Assembly: GCF_030052815.1 (NCBI RefSeq)
Contig: NC_079510.1
Span: 29,155,823-29,219,822 of the forward strand
Direction: 5' to 3'
Length of the DNA stretch: 64,000 nt
Source: Hevea brasiliensis
Lineage: Eukaryota; Streptophyta; Magnoliopsida; Malpighiales; Euphorbiaceae
Positions within the stretch are counted from its first letter, which is position 1; each line of letters begins with the position of its first letter. Below, in pieces: positions 47,050-61,615 of this stretch. The notes beneath the pieces are model-generated. The model did no database searches, was not told where the DNA came from, and worked only from the letters and a program-made list of their open reading frames with translations. Both the position numbers and the translations under genes were made by a program.

Positions 47050-48048
47050 ATTTTGAAGTAGGAGGGATTCGCAAATCCTCTAGACGTAGAGCGCGTTGAG
47101 TTTTTAACCCAAATACATTACCAACGATGAAAGTAAATATATTAGTAATAGAACTTTCGTCCAAAAGGTCCAATGGGTAAGCTACATAAACAATTTGTTG
47201 ATTTTCTTCCCTGCCAATGGGCTTGATGCCGTAGCATTATCCTTTATAATGATCAAAATTGGTAAGTCCATCGTCCACAAAGTTGTCCATATACCAGTAG
47301 AAGATTCAGCAACTATTACAGCTCCTGCTTCCTTAGGCAGAACTTTAGGTTGAGGGAGTCACTTTGAATGCTGCCAAGATATCAATATCTTTAGTCTGTC
47401 AAGAGTAGGGGAGAGCAGTTTTCGATTTAAATCGAAAAATCGAATCGAACCGATTTAATTTTATTCAATCGGTTAGGTTCGATTTATAATTTTGATAATT
47501 TCGGTTAATCGGTTTGGTTCGGTTATTTTCATAAGAAATAAAAAAAAATCGAACCGAACTGAAATTATTAATATATATAGGAAATCAAAGAAAATCAAAT
47601 CAAATCGAATCAAACTGAAACGAACCGAACCGAAATTAAAGAAAACCAAACCAAACCTTAAGATTTTTGAGTTTTGATTTCTAATTTTTTTTGTTTTTAT
47701 GTTTTATTATTTAGATTTAATGTTAAAAATATGAAATTTTATAAATTTCAGTTTGATCGGTTTAAAATCGAATCGAACCGATATTTATCGATTCGATTCG
47801 GTTTAGTTTTCTCTTATTAATCGGTTTGGTTTGGTTTTTAAAATTTTTTATTTTCGTTTTTATCGGTTTGGTTCGGTTCGAAACCGAACCGACCGTTTGC
47901 GCACCCCTAGTCAAGAGTATACTAAGTCAATTTATAATCTTTAATACTAACCTTGAATCCAACACTTATTTTAGTCTCTATTTATGGTGACATAAGTCCC
48001 TCTCTACAACTCATGAATTAAGAATTCTCACAATAACAAACTTTGAAA
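47050..48048 (-). pseudogene. rbcL: Nuclear copy of chloroplast rbcL 5' part (NUPT)
   Basis: On the minus strand this is the start of the RuBisCO large-subunit gene. The conserved leader (TTAATTCATGAGTTGTAG, about 48007-48024) precedes the start codon at 47993. The start reads like the family (DYKL near residue 20) but has TAG in place of Tyr24. After a MITE insertion following residue 28 the reading continues: DILAAF; then EAGA and AESSTG in another register; [13 protein letters not shown]; and finally [16 protein letters not shown] and [12 protein letters not shown]. It ends at about residue 140, where unrelated sequence begins. Stops, small deletions and many G-to-A changes on the sense strand show a decayed nuclear copy. 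The plastid gene is about 475 codons, so only about 30% is present. Confidence 0.88.
47406..47909. mobile_element. hAT-like MITE inside the rbcL pseudogene
   Basis: A 504-bp element starting TAGGGGAGAGC and ending GCGCACCCCTA, flanked by a perfect 8-bp duplication GTCAAGAG (47398-47405 and 47910-47917), as expected for hAT transposons. The interior is built of repeats of CGAACCGA and its inverse TCGGTTTGGTTCGG, and can fold back. No coding capacity. Confidence 0.85.
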
Positions 48049-50493
48049 TTTTTTGATTATCCAATTTGTGTGATAAATTAAAGTTAAGGGTTGTACTGTT
48101 ACAATGCTTACCACATTTTTACTGGACATAAATTTGAGGAAGCTTATTTTACAAATACTAAAACCTATGGGGGTAAATTAAGCTTTAATATAACACACAC
48201 AAAAAAAAAGGAATCCCCTTATCTCTCATCCTACATTGCTCTGATATTAGCAATGTAAACTTTTGATATAGTAATTTCTTGGAAATTTCTCATAAGTTAC
48301 TTTTCCAACATGAGTTATCAAATGTCCTCACCTACTTGCCAAAAAATAAAAAGGGTTCAACTGATGATAAATGTCCCACCAGAAAGTTTGCTTTTTACCA
48401 GACCTCAACTTTCCAAAAGTTTTAGTAATAACTATACATTCAGTTTTCTTCATTGTTGTTGAAAAATGAACCATATCCTTTATTCATTAAATTCAAGTCA
48501 ACAAAGAGAGTTTTTTTTTTCTTTTTTTTTTATTATTTAAAAATATTTTAAACTTTAGAAACTTTAATTTTATAAATTTTAAAAAACTGAAGAGTTTTTA
48601 ATTTTATTTTAAGTTTCAACTCAGAGTATAAAAATACCTTTCAGAAAAATTATCACTTTAGATGTTTTGAAAAACATGTTATAAAAATCTATTTTATTAT
48701 TGTTTTCATTTTTCAACTAAAACAAATTAAATTTACTTTTTAATTAATTTTTAATATTTTTTAATTAATATATTTAAACGAATACTTTTTTTTAACAACA
48801 ATACTAACAGAAATATTAAATAAATTTTTAATATTTTATGACTTTGTTTATGAAAATATATTATTAAAAATATAATAAATTATTTTGAGTCAATAAAATA
48901 TTCAGATACTTAGAAAATTTGAGGCTTAAAATTTAATTCAAACTTGGTTCAATAACTTTTAAAATGATTTACTAATTTAAGATCTAAATTCGTAAACTAT
49001 GATTTAAATATTATATAATATAAAATATATTTAAAGTTAATTATAAAAAATTTAAATACTTATTAGACGCGTGAGCTATTCAAGTCCTGTTTATTACATT
49101 TGAACAACTCGGCTTGGGTCAATATTATTTGTAAATGTAATGAGTGCTATCAGTGCTTTTACCTTCTACCTATCTGGAGAGGCGAGTTAATGGGAATTCT
49201 TGTTAGTCTCACGTGGGCTACCACTTCACTGTGGCTTTAATTGTTGACAGTTGGCTACCGCTGCTTTATGGATTTGACATGACACTTTCCCACCAACCAA
49301 CCAGGAAAATCCAAGCCTCCCTTGCTGGTTCCAAACGGAACTGATAAGATTGTTATTGAGTACCATTCTCTGAAATTAGCTTTCACACACAGGTCGACTC
49401 GAAATTTTATAATTTTTAAAATAATTTTAATATTATTAAATTAAATTTATTAATTTGTATATGAAACAGGAAAATTTTTAAAATAATTGTAATATTATTA
49501 AATTAAATTTATTAATTTATAGATAAATATTTATATATGAAACAGGAACATTTTTTCAAAAATCTACTATATGTCAATTTTTTATTATATATAAATTATA
49601 AAATTATTTAATAGTTACTCTACTAATATTATTATTGTTATAATGTAATTTATAATATATTAATATATATTAATTATATATTTTTTTATTTATATTATAT
49701 ATAGATATATTTTAATTATTTTTATTATAAAAGTTTTATTAAAATGTTTGAGAAATAAAACTAATAAAAATAAAATTTAAAATAATTAATAAAAAATTTA
49801 AAAGCGTTTTCTTATTTTAATAAGAATATCAAAATATAGAAAAGAAAATATTTTCTGTTAATTCATTTTTTTGAGTCCTTTAAACAGTAAAAAATACAGA
49901 AAATATTTTTCATAAAACAAACATAGCCTTGATGTTCTCGACTTAAATGGTAGAATTATAATATCCCTCTTCTAGTATGCATGCTCTTCATTTTTTCCTG
50001 GTCCGATCTATCATGAATTTAAAACACAAAATGTGATACCCACATATTAAATGCATGAATTTTTCATGTTTATATTTTGAATTCATAATAAATAAAATCT
50101 ATACAAGAATTTCTCCTAATGGTAACATAAATTAGTTTTTTTTTAATGTTTATTAAATGACAACACCATAACTGTAAAAGTGAATTTATTTATGCACAAT
50201 GGTGGATATTGGAGTTATTAACCACACAAGGTAGGGTATAAGAAGGATTTAGTTACATATTCAAATGGGAAAGACATAGACTTTTTATCGTAGTTTTAGA
50301 TAATTGGGTATATGATAAGGATTATGGATATAGAAATGGCTGTAAAATATGCTCAATGGGGATGAGGGGATTTTAAGGGATGAGAATATGAATAACGTGT
50401 TAGATTACAACAAAAGGAGTTATAAGCGGCTGTTTTTAGACTCCAATTTATTTAGTGTTTAAGATTATGCCATAAAAGCAGAGGATTGAGAGG
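48049..50493. other. Intergenic, AT-rich
   Basis: No gene recognised. A 75-90 bp tandem duplication lies at about 49406-49560 (AAATAATTTTAATATTATT... ATATGAAACAGGAA twice). 49070-49380 is less AT-rich but shows no coding frame. Confidence 0.5.
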
Positions 50494-50512
50494 AATCATC
50501 ATTTGAAATATA

Positions 50513-51574
50513 CTCAACTTAATTCAACTAAGTCTTTATTCTAAAAATTTATTGGAGTCGGCTATATGAATTCTCTTTTTCCACTTTAAATGATTTTGAG
50601 CTAAATCCTCGGAAATGTATAATGCTTCTAGGTCATGTTGTACTACTTTCCTCCAAGTCAGTTTAGGTCTACCCCTTCTTTTCTTTCTATCATCTATTCC
50701 AATATGCTCTACTTGTCTAACTTGAGCCTCCGTATGTCTACGCTTCACATGACCAAACCACCTCAATCTCCTTTCTCTCAACTTATCCTCAATTGGCACC
50801 ACTCCTACCTTTTATCTGATACTCTCATTATGAATTTTATCTAGTCTAGTATGGTCACTCATCCACCTTAACATTCTCATCTCTGCAACTCTTATCTTAG
50901 ACACATACGACTCCTTCATTGCCCAACACTCACAACCATATAACATGGCCGGTCGTATGACTATATGGTAAAATTTTCATTTCAACTTATTGGGAATCTT
51001 GCGATCACATAAAACTCCTATGGCACATCTCCACTTCAACCATCCGGCTTTAATCCTATTACTAACATCCTCCTCACATCCTTCATCTACTTGAAGGAAT
51101 GAGCTGAGATATTTAAAGTGATTACTTTCGGGCAATACCACTCCATCCAAACTAACTCCTTCCCTATCACCAGTTCGGCTTTCATTAAACTTGCAATGCA
51201 TGTATTCTGTCTTTGTTCTACTTAACTTAAAACCCTTTGACTCTAGAATACTTCTCCAAAGCTCTAGCTTTCTATTGACTTCTTCTCGCGTCTCATCTAT
51301 CAGAACTATATCATCCGCAAACATCATGCACCAAGGGATACTTTCTTGTATATATTTTGTCAATTCATCTAGAACTAATGTAAAAAGGTAAGGGTTTACA
51401 GCTGAACCTTGATATAATCCAACTGAGATAGGAAAATCTCTTGTGTTCCCTCTCACTATGCGCACAATAGTAGTTGCTCTTTCATACACATCTTTCAACA
51501 CTTGTATGTAACTAATAGATACCCTGTTTTGTTCTAACACTCTCCATAAGACATCTTAGAATACTATCATAAGC
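50513..51574 (-). mobile_element. RTE-clade LINE, 5' truncated, with target duplication
   Basis: Same family as 15726-16437 but longer, so the reverse-transcriptase catalytic motif FADDIVLID is included (near 51325). The upper frame (51540-50977) holds GNTRDFPISVGLYQGSAVNP, the FADD motif and AGWLKWR. Stops separate it from the 3' frame (50802-50536; RLRWFGHVKRRHTEAQVRQ). The tail is CTCAACTTAATTCAACTA on the plus strand. A 19-base duplication flanks it (50494-50512 and 51575-51593, AATCATCATTTGAAATATA, 17 of 19 matching). The element would copy itself by target-primed reverse transcription, but this copy is truncated and broken. Confidence 0.88.
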
Positions 51575-51593
51575 AATCATCACTCGAAATATA

Positions 51594-53828
51594 ATCAAGA
51601 TAAATGAAGGATTTTGGTGGTGATCTAGCCGAGAATAACCAATACAGCGTATTGGATTGACTTCCACTTGTTACATTATTTAGGCTATAAATTTCTAACA
51701 TGGAAAAGCAATGGCCTTTAGACGAGATAGAGAGGAAAGCACAAAGGGGTGGGGGATGGGATTGCAAGAACAGATGCAGGAGCGAGTGCGTGAAAGGAGT
51801 AGAAAGAAGCTTGGTGGTCTAGCGACAATGAGAGGGTAGAGATTTTAAATAAGGATAATTAAATCTTTTCAAGATGGACCGACGACAAAAACCTTTGAAA
51901 TTAAATGGAAGAACTATTTTATAGATGAAAATAAATATTAAAAACTATTTAATATAATTATCATAATTTAAAAATTAATTAATAAATAATGACAAACTTT
52001 AAGTACCAAGCTAATTCACCCTGAAAAAATCATCTAATATTGTAAATTTTAAATTTGATTTGATTAAAATTAAGTTAAATTCAAATGTTTTAAGAATCAA
52101 ATTGGAGTATCTAACAGAAAGCTCATTTACGTTCAAAACAAATTGTCAAAATTAAAGGACAACTCTACAATCTAAAAAATAATTTTAGATTTTCAACAAG
52201 AAACAAGTTTCTAGGCCTTTGGGCATCAAGGGGAAACTACAAAACCCAAGTGGTCCAGCTTTATAGGACTTGGACGGACACAAGTTATCTTCCTTTGTAG
52301 GTTTACAAAAAAGCATATATTGGTTTAAGTATGAAAATAAAATGAAATAATAAGTTTCATTTGTTTTGTCGGAAATATATTTTTTTATAAAATATTTTTT
52401 ATATTTTATAATGTTTGAAATATTTAAAAAATTGATTCTTGAAATTATTTTTTTTATTAAAGAAAAAATTAAATTATTTTTAAGAAAAATAATAATATAT
52501 TCTTTTTAAAAAATAAAATTATTTTTTAAATTTTTATAATTTTATTATAAAATATTTATACATGCATAATATAAATATATATTATTAATTTAATATTATA
52601 ATTAAATAATAAAATTTTTTTATGAAAATTTTTTTTTATAAAACTATTTTCGTAGAAAATTTTTTTATTATTTCTGCAAAACATGTAGGGTCTTAATTTA
52701 TTCTAATATCTTTTGGGCATTTTCATTTCAATCTAATTTTTACTTATGAGCTCAATCAATCTAAATTTTTTATTTAAATTTATATTAATCCTCATTTAAT
52801 AAAATATTACATTTTTAATAATATTTTTATTATTTTTTATTTTTAAATATTAAAATTAATTATTTAATTAAAATAAAAATGTTGGGAGGGATTATTAGAT
52901 TTAGTTTTTTTTTATTATTTTTTTAACGATAAAAATTTTAAATATTTAAAGATAAAAAATTAAAATTTTAATATTAAAAAATATAAAAATTATTTTTTTT
53001 TTCTAAAAATTGGACTTATTTGAACTTTTTTGAGAAGGGATTTATTTGAACTTAAATAAAATTTTTATGATTAATTTGGTTAAAAGTATAAAATTGACTT
53101 AATTAAATATAGAAAATGCAATCATGATTTCCTATTTTTTTTTTATTATTTATTAAAAGGGGAATAAAAAACTGCAGCTCTTTTTATTTTTTATATTTCT
53201 ACTTCAATATTTTAAATATGAATTTAAATAATTTATATTTACTTTACTTAATTTTTTTAAGAGTTATTTTTTTATTCACTCAAATATTAACACTTAATTT
53301 CCGAAGCTTATTCATGAATTAACACTTTAACCTTAATTATAAATTTTTTTACCATATTTTAGTCTTTAAAATTTTTAAATTTTATATCACAAAACACTTT
53401 AATCTCTCAAAAGCTTACATTTTTTTTTTTCTACCAACGATTGTGTAGACATTAAAACAGATCATATGGGAAAGCAAAAGGTTGGGATAGAAGAATGTGG
53501 GCAGAACCTTTTTAATATTTTCCATGGGTTTCATGCATGATGCATGGAAAACACTCATATATTTTTTTTATGTTTTTCAATATTAAAAAAAAAAAAATTC
53601 CTACTCAAAGGATTGATTCAGTGTAAAAGAGAGATTTATTCGCTTTGAAAAATCTGACTTTAAATTTTATTAGTGATTTCTTATTGTGATGATATATTTA
53701 TACCTAATTAATTTTATTCATCAAAATATTTTAAACTTTAATTTTGATATTGATGTAACTGAATTCTTTGAAATGTGTGTGAAAGTAAAAACGCAATACT
53801 CCTAATTATTTCTATATATATATATATA
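51594..53828. other. Intergenic, mostly very AT-rich
   Basis: 51600-51850 has balanced composition but no recognised gene. 52330-53600 is A/T homopolymer-rich with no feature I can support. Confidence 0.5.
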
Positions 53829-53912
53829 TATTATAAAAAGCAAAAAAAAAAAAATTCTTTTAAGACTTGCATTATTACTATTTTATAATGATCAATGGTT
53901 TAGTAGTTAATT

Positions 53913-54142
53913 ATAAAATCATAAAATTTTTATTACATTTTAAATTAAATTATACATTATTTTTAACATTTAAAATTTAATGCACCTTAGTCCATTAATT
54001 ATTATATTATAACACAATTTAATATATATATATTAAATTGTGTTATAATATAATAATTAATGGACTAAGGTGCATTAAATTTTAAATGTTAAAAATAATG
54101 TATAATTTAATTTAAAATGTAATAAAAATTTTATGATTTTAT
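53913..54142. repeat. Perfect 230-bp palindrome
   Basis: Left arm 53913-54027 and right arm 54028-54142 are exact reverse complements with no spacer (115-bp arms, centre within ATATATAT). Confidence 0.93.
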
Positions 54143-54370
54143 TAATTATTATATTATAACACAATTTAATATATATATATATATATATTATAAAAAGAAA
54201 AAAAAAATCTTTTAAGACTTGCATTATTACTATTTTATAATGAATCAATAGTTTAGAAGTTAATTATAAAATCATAAAATTTTTATTACATTTTAAATTA
54301 AATTATACATTATTTTTAACATTTAAAATTTAATGCACCTTAGTCCATTAATTATTATATTATAACACAA

Positions 54371-54373
<3 letters not shown>

Positions 54374-54427
<54 letters not shown>
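54374..54427. repeat. (TA)n microsatellite
   Basis: About 54 bases of TA between units two and three of the tandem array. Confidence 0.95.
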
Positions 54428-54433
<6 letters not shown>

Positions 54434-54620
54434 AAAGCAAAAAAAAATTCTTTTAAGACTTGCATTATTACTATTTTATAATGAATCAATGGTTTAGTAG
54501 TTAATTATAAAATCATAAAATTTTTATTACATTTTAAATTAAATTATACATTATTTTTAACATTTAAAAATTTAATGCACCTTAGTCCATTAATTATTAT
54601 ATTATAACACAATTTAATTC

Positions 54621-56611
54621 CTCAAAAATTTTATATTTTCTACACATGCTAGTATAGGAACTAAAAGAGTCAATTTTATTGAAAGCAAAATATAGTTTGA
54701 GACAAATTTGGAAAACAAAAGCAAATTAAATGCTGAGTTTAGCAAACAAAATACTTGCATATTTTGGAAGTTTATAATTCCACTTTGATTCAATGAGTTG
54801 TGGAAAAACAAAAATCATACAAGAGTATATGGTTATACATGGAATGAACTAAATCACTCAAAATACATATAATTTTTTAGGTTCCCTTGGTTGGAGATAA
54901 TAATTTCTTTCATTCAATTTACGCTATTCAATTAACTAAAATAATAACTCTGGAGCAATCTTTTTAGAGAAAAGCACACCAGTTTCTCTACCAAAATGTT
55001 TTTTGTTTGGGTTTATAAGCTGAAAAATTAAGTAAAACGATCGAAAATTACTAGAACATCAACAAACAGTTTTGTTGTGCAGTTTCTAGAGTGGATTTTG
55101 TGAAGAATAGTTTCTGAAAATAAGCAGTGTTGAGGTTCGATATGAAACTACTTGATTATCAAAAAATATTTTTTCGATCAAAGTATATTATAATATCATA
55201 GCCAAACAGCCGTGGTAGGTAATTCAATCCAAGAAGTGACACAACCAACTTATGGTGATTTTTTTGAAGTATTGCTTCCGAAAACTGCAAGAGCTGAAGA
55301 GTTCAACATGCAAATTACTCATGATCAATAGATCCTTTTGCAAGCAAAGTATCTAGATATCACAGCTATATAACTGTAGCTAACTGGTACTTCATTCAAC
55401 AAAGATATTTTTCACCGTCAAGCCATTCTTCAATGAACAAGAAATGGTTGAGAAAGAAAGGACTCTATAGGGCTACTCCAGATCATGAGAAGATCATTGG
55501 CAGGTGAAAAAAATGGAGATTGCACTTGAATGTGACTTATAGCAGGAATTGACAAAGCACCAGTGAAAGGAAAGGCAATGAATGGCAGATGATCAGCTGC
55601 TCAAACTTAAGCATATCAATCTATTTAGTCTTTGTTTGGTACAGGGGAGTGTAAAGAGGTAAGATAAGTTTTTTTTTTTTTTTTTAGTAAAGTAAGGTAA
55701 AATAATGGAAGATAAAAATAACCCTATTATGTAAAGAGATTTTTTTTTAACAACAAATTAAAAAATAATATCTAATAAATTTTTAATCTTATTTATTTTT
55801 TAAAATGATATGTATTAAATCTTGATTGCATGGAATTGGTATGATACTATTCGAATAAATAGTTACACACATCCAAGCAATAGGGTACAACATATATATT
55901 ATATATTTTAATATTATTCAAAGATATCTTTTGATATCTTTTAACTATTGATAAGTTATTAATACATTTTAATTATTAAATTCAAAAAGGGACACATGAT
56001 TTCAACAACCAATCTAAAAAAACAATCTAATAACAAGAATGCAATATGGATATCATTCAATTTTCATTAATAACTAAGAAACAAAAATTTAGCTTTCCAT
56101 AAAATTATTGCCCAAGCAATCAAAAAGCATTGATCCACTATTATGAAGAAATAGAAAATACTATTAAGAAACAGAAAATACAAAAGCATGGCCTTAAGAT
56201 AATTAAAGACAGAAATCTACTTACAACTTAGAAAATTCAATTGAGATTGGGAGAGCTGGGAAAAATTGAACAATCACATAGCTGTTCTCACATGAATATG
56301 GGTGGAAGAACAAAAGAGATAGGAGACTAAAAACATGTTAACGTTAATTTTTATTAACGGTTTTGATGAAAATAATAATATATAATTTATAAAAACTTTC
56401 CCAATAACCCAAGTTGATGGGTTGAAAAATTAACTAAGGTTTTTAGTAGTTTTAAAAACCTCAAAAACCCTCAAAAACCTTATCTTCCCCTTAAAACTCT
56501 CCTCTCAAACAAGTTCTTAGAGTTAGCTATATGGACCATTTATCTCCATTTAACTTAATTATTTAAGCCCATATATCCCCTAGTATTGGTAATGGTCCCA
56601 ACCTGGACCGT
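54621..56611. other. Intergenic with a possible non-autonomous DNA element
   Basis: No gene recognised. At about 55626-56517 the ends are loosely inverted (TTGTTTGGTACAGGGGAG on the left; reverse of CTCTCAAACAAGTTC on the right). This could be a MITE of about 890 bp. No target duplication was established. Confidence 0.35.
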
Positions 56612-56950
56612 TACATGGAAGCAATGAAAAGCGAATGTGTTAGGCATCTACAAAGTACTAAAAGGGTACAATTGTGTAGGATATGAGGGAAGAAGAGACG
56701 GCTTACATGATTGGGAGGGTTAAAAATCTTGTTCTTCTTCACCCATCAATTTAAGTGAGGTCTTTGCAAGGATTACCAATGATGTAGTTCGCAGAGTAGC
56801 TCTAAGGACGAGATATAATGCAGCGGATGGAACAAAGAGATTGAGATTAAGAGAAATTGTTGCAATAGATGATGATGGGTTGCAATTGAGAATAGAGATC
56901 GAAGGAATAGGAAATTGGGAAGCAAGGATTGAGATGTGGGAAAAATGATT
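56612..56950 (+). pseudogene. Cytochrome P450 (CYP71-like) fragment
   Basis: A short relic of the N-terminal third of a plant P450, in three frames. MKSECVRHLQSTKRVQ (from 56624) corresponds to the C-helix region. REEETAYMIGRVKNL follows in the next frame (56684 on). Then SSSPINLSEVFARITNDVVRRVAL (56738-56811) matches the usual NLSE..... TNDV..RVALG block of CYP71-clan enzymes. Two frameshifts separate the pieces. The haem-binding end is absent and sequence after about 56830 no longer matches what I expect. It is a dead fragment, too short to name a subfamily. Confidence 0.65.
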
Positions 56951-56957
56951 ATGTTAT

Positions 56958-57119
56958 GTGTAGAATCGGAACCATCTAATCAAATTGGATTGAATTCGAT
57001 TTGGTTTGATTATTTATTAAATCGATTTCAGTTTAATTTAATATTTCAATGCATTTTAGTTATTTAGTTTGATCAATTTACTTCAATTTTGAATCAAATC
57101 GACCGATTGCTCATCACTA
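56958..57119. repeat. Degenerate MITE relic related to 47406-47909
   Basis: It contains AATCGGAACC, GATTTGGTTTGATTA and, at the right end, ATCGACCGATTGCTCATCACTA. This resembles the CGACCGTTTGCGCACCCCTA end of the hAT-like MITE. It is heavily mutated and no target duplication is visible. Confidence 0.4.
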
Positions 57120-57199
57120 CAGCTATAGGCTATGTATAATAGTTTGGCTTTAGCTTAGAGTATAGGTTTTCATAGGATTTCTCTTTAATGTGACACTTC

Positions 57200-57420
57200 A
57201 AGTCTCGTGGTCTTGGTGGAAGGGTTGTTCTTGACCCATGAACAATTTTGTGAGCTTTGGATTCAACTATTCAAAATTTTATTTCGAAAGATCGGAAAGT
57301 TAAAGTTGATCATGTTTATAGAGAAGCTAAATTTAGTGTGAATTGACTAACAAATTTCGCTCAATTGATACGCTTCATGTCCTTGATAATCTTCCTTCAA
57401 TTCTCTTCCTTGTCTTTTAC
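57200..57420 (+). pseudogene. RNase H-like (LINE-derived) relic
   Basis: A short reading KVDHVYREAKFSVN followed by LTNFA (about 57301-57358) fits the C-terminal VxHVxREAN..AD.LAN motif of plant RVT_3/LINE RNase H domains. Stops break it and nothing else of the element is recognised. Confidence 0.4.
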
Positions 57421-58150
57421 TAGAACTAATGTTCTATCTGGCATTAAAGTTTTAGGCCAAAAAGAGCATTTCCAAAAAAAAGAAAAAAACTATTTAAGAC
57501 TATGTTTGTTTTACATAACATATTTTATTAGAAAATATTTTCTGTATTTTCTAGTGTTTGAGATACTCAAAAAAATTAGTTAATGAAAAATATTTTTCCA
57601 ATTAAAAAGAAATTAAGTCATTTTGAAAAAAAAAAATTCCTTTTTTTTTTCAAAAGAGAAAGTTATTTTCTATTTTTAAATTTTGATAATTTTATTAAAA
57701 TATGAAAATACTTATATATATATATATATATATGAAATAAACATATACCAATATTATAACTAAATAATAGAAAATATTTTTATAAAAAATATTTTTCTTA
57801 AAAAAATAATTTCTATATACAAATTATTTTATGTGAACAAACAAAATCTTAAATGTCAAAGAAACAATTCAGAAAAAATTATTATTTTAGAATTTTTATA
57901 ATTAAAATATTTTAAATTAATTTTTAATATTCCCTAACAAACATGTTTTAAAAAGTGTTTTTTCACTTAATCAAGCCCTTAATGGCATTACTTATTAGTG
58001 TCGCCTTGTTGTGTTCTGTAGTGTACCTTTCTAGCTTGTGCCCTTCTTTTATTTATTTATTTATTTTTTTAAAGAGAGCCTCATAAAAGTCCATAAATAA
58101 AATGGTTGAGCGATTTAGGCTGCTCAACGGCCTCAGTTGAACTCCCGAAT
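57421..58150. other. Intergenic, AT-rich, upstream of RPL37a
   Basis: Mostly A/T homopolymers, with a (TA)n run at about 57714-57733. No gene recognised. Confidence 0.5.
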
Positions 58151-58180
58151 CACCGACACGAAAATAGATGGTTAAGATAG

Positions 58181-58186
58181 GGCCCA
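58181..58186 (+). promoter_or_regulatory. Site II-type element GGCCCA
   Basis: GGCCCA stands about 170 bp upstream of the RPL37a start codon. In plants this motif, together with a telo-box, is common in promoters of ribosomal protein genes and supports TCP-dependent expression in dividing cells. The assignment is by motif and position only. Confidence 0.5.
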
Positions 58187-58265
58187 TTTGGATTCGGACC
58201 CTATTGCATAGACCCGTTTCAAACCATCGGTCCATTACGAAGTTTCTTTAAAAGCCTAGGTAAAG

Positions 58266-58274
58266 AAACCCTAA
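58266..58274 (+). promoter_or_regulatory. Telo-box AAACCCTAA
   Basis: The interstitial telomere motif lies 78 bp before the ATG and 80 bp after GGCCCA, the usual pairing near the transcription start of plant translation-machinery genes. A pyrimidine-rich CTTCTCCTTAGCCC segment follows, suitable for a ribosomal-protein-type start site. Confidence 0.6.
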
Positions 58275-58351
58275 GGCTTCTCCTTAGCCCTCTCTTCAGT
58301 TGCCGCTGCTTCTACTCGCTCCACAACCGGAGATCCTTGAACCTAACGACC

Positions 58352-60702
<2,351 letters not shown>

Positions 60703-61547
60703 GCTGCTTTTGTCAAGGCCTACTTCTCTTTCTTTACGATATGTCTGCACTCGTCTTAGCTATAGACTACTTGAAAATGTTTTGAAATTAATTCTACGGT
60801 TTTGATGAGTTGATGTTCATCTATGTAGTGCACTCCATGATTTTGGGCATTTAAATCTTTTACGTCAAGACTTTTAACTCTCATCATTTGCTGTTTAACA
60901 ATTTATTTAATCTTAATTGCATTACAACCTACCAAGGCCAAACATAGCTCGCTTCTGAGACACAGTTTCACCTCTTTCAGAGAATATTGGTATTGATTGA
61001 TTTTATAAACAAGCAACGTTCCATTGCACCATTCCATGGAAGAGTGGCGATAACAACTCTTTTCTAATGTATACTTTCCTTAGGTTTCTGCGCCATCTGT
61101 TCTTCCTTCTTGTTGTGAAGGGCAATAACCTGGGTCTTTAGACTTTTATGTTCTACATATGATTGGTGGATGAATTTTCATAGTATTTGGATGAAATAAA
61201 TGTAAAATTAATTTCATTAGTAAATAAATTCTAGTAATAAAATTTTTTTGTAAAAAAGTTCTCTTGATCTTTAATTATTGAATGTAAAACTCATTTACAA
61301 AATCAATTAATTTTATAAAGCTAAAGATTATTTAAATATGATACTTACATTTGTAAGTTCAATGAGATATTTTTTTCTACTTTTTATCAAAAGTAACTGA
61401 CATCTCCATTTTAGTTTTTTTTTTTTTTATTTTTTTTTTCCTCATACATCACTCTCTTTTTTATACTTGACCTATTTATTCTTGTTAATTATGATAAATT
61501 ATCTTCAATTTTTATTTTACTTTTTTATGATTTTATTATAATTATTG

Positions 61548-61550
<3 letters not shown>
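60703..61550. other. RPL37a 3' flank and intergenic DNA
   Basis: The first 100-200 bases are probably the 3' UTR (T/G-rich, no unique AATAAA close to the stop; AATGAAAT-like variants only). No other gene recognised. Confidence 0.45.

Positions 61551-61612
<62 letters not shown>
61551..61612. repeat. (TA)31 microsatellite
   Basis: About 62 bases of uninterrupted TA. Confidence 0.97.

Positions 61613-61615
<3 letters not shown>

Larger units (their letters stand above)
53829..54620. repeat. Young tandem array, unit about 240 bp, with an inverted segment
   Basis: Three direct copies of a unit starting TTATAAAAAG(C)AAAAAAA (53832, about 54188, about 54428) and ending TTATAACACAATTTAAT, joined by TA runs. 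They differ by only a few bases. An inverted partial copy lies between the first two (54028-54142). Confidence 0.9.

Noticed and set aside
47492..47677. 61-codon Lys/Asn/Arg-rich frame
   Set aside because: Translation of the repetitive MITE interior, not a gene.
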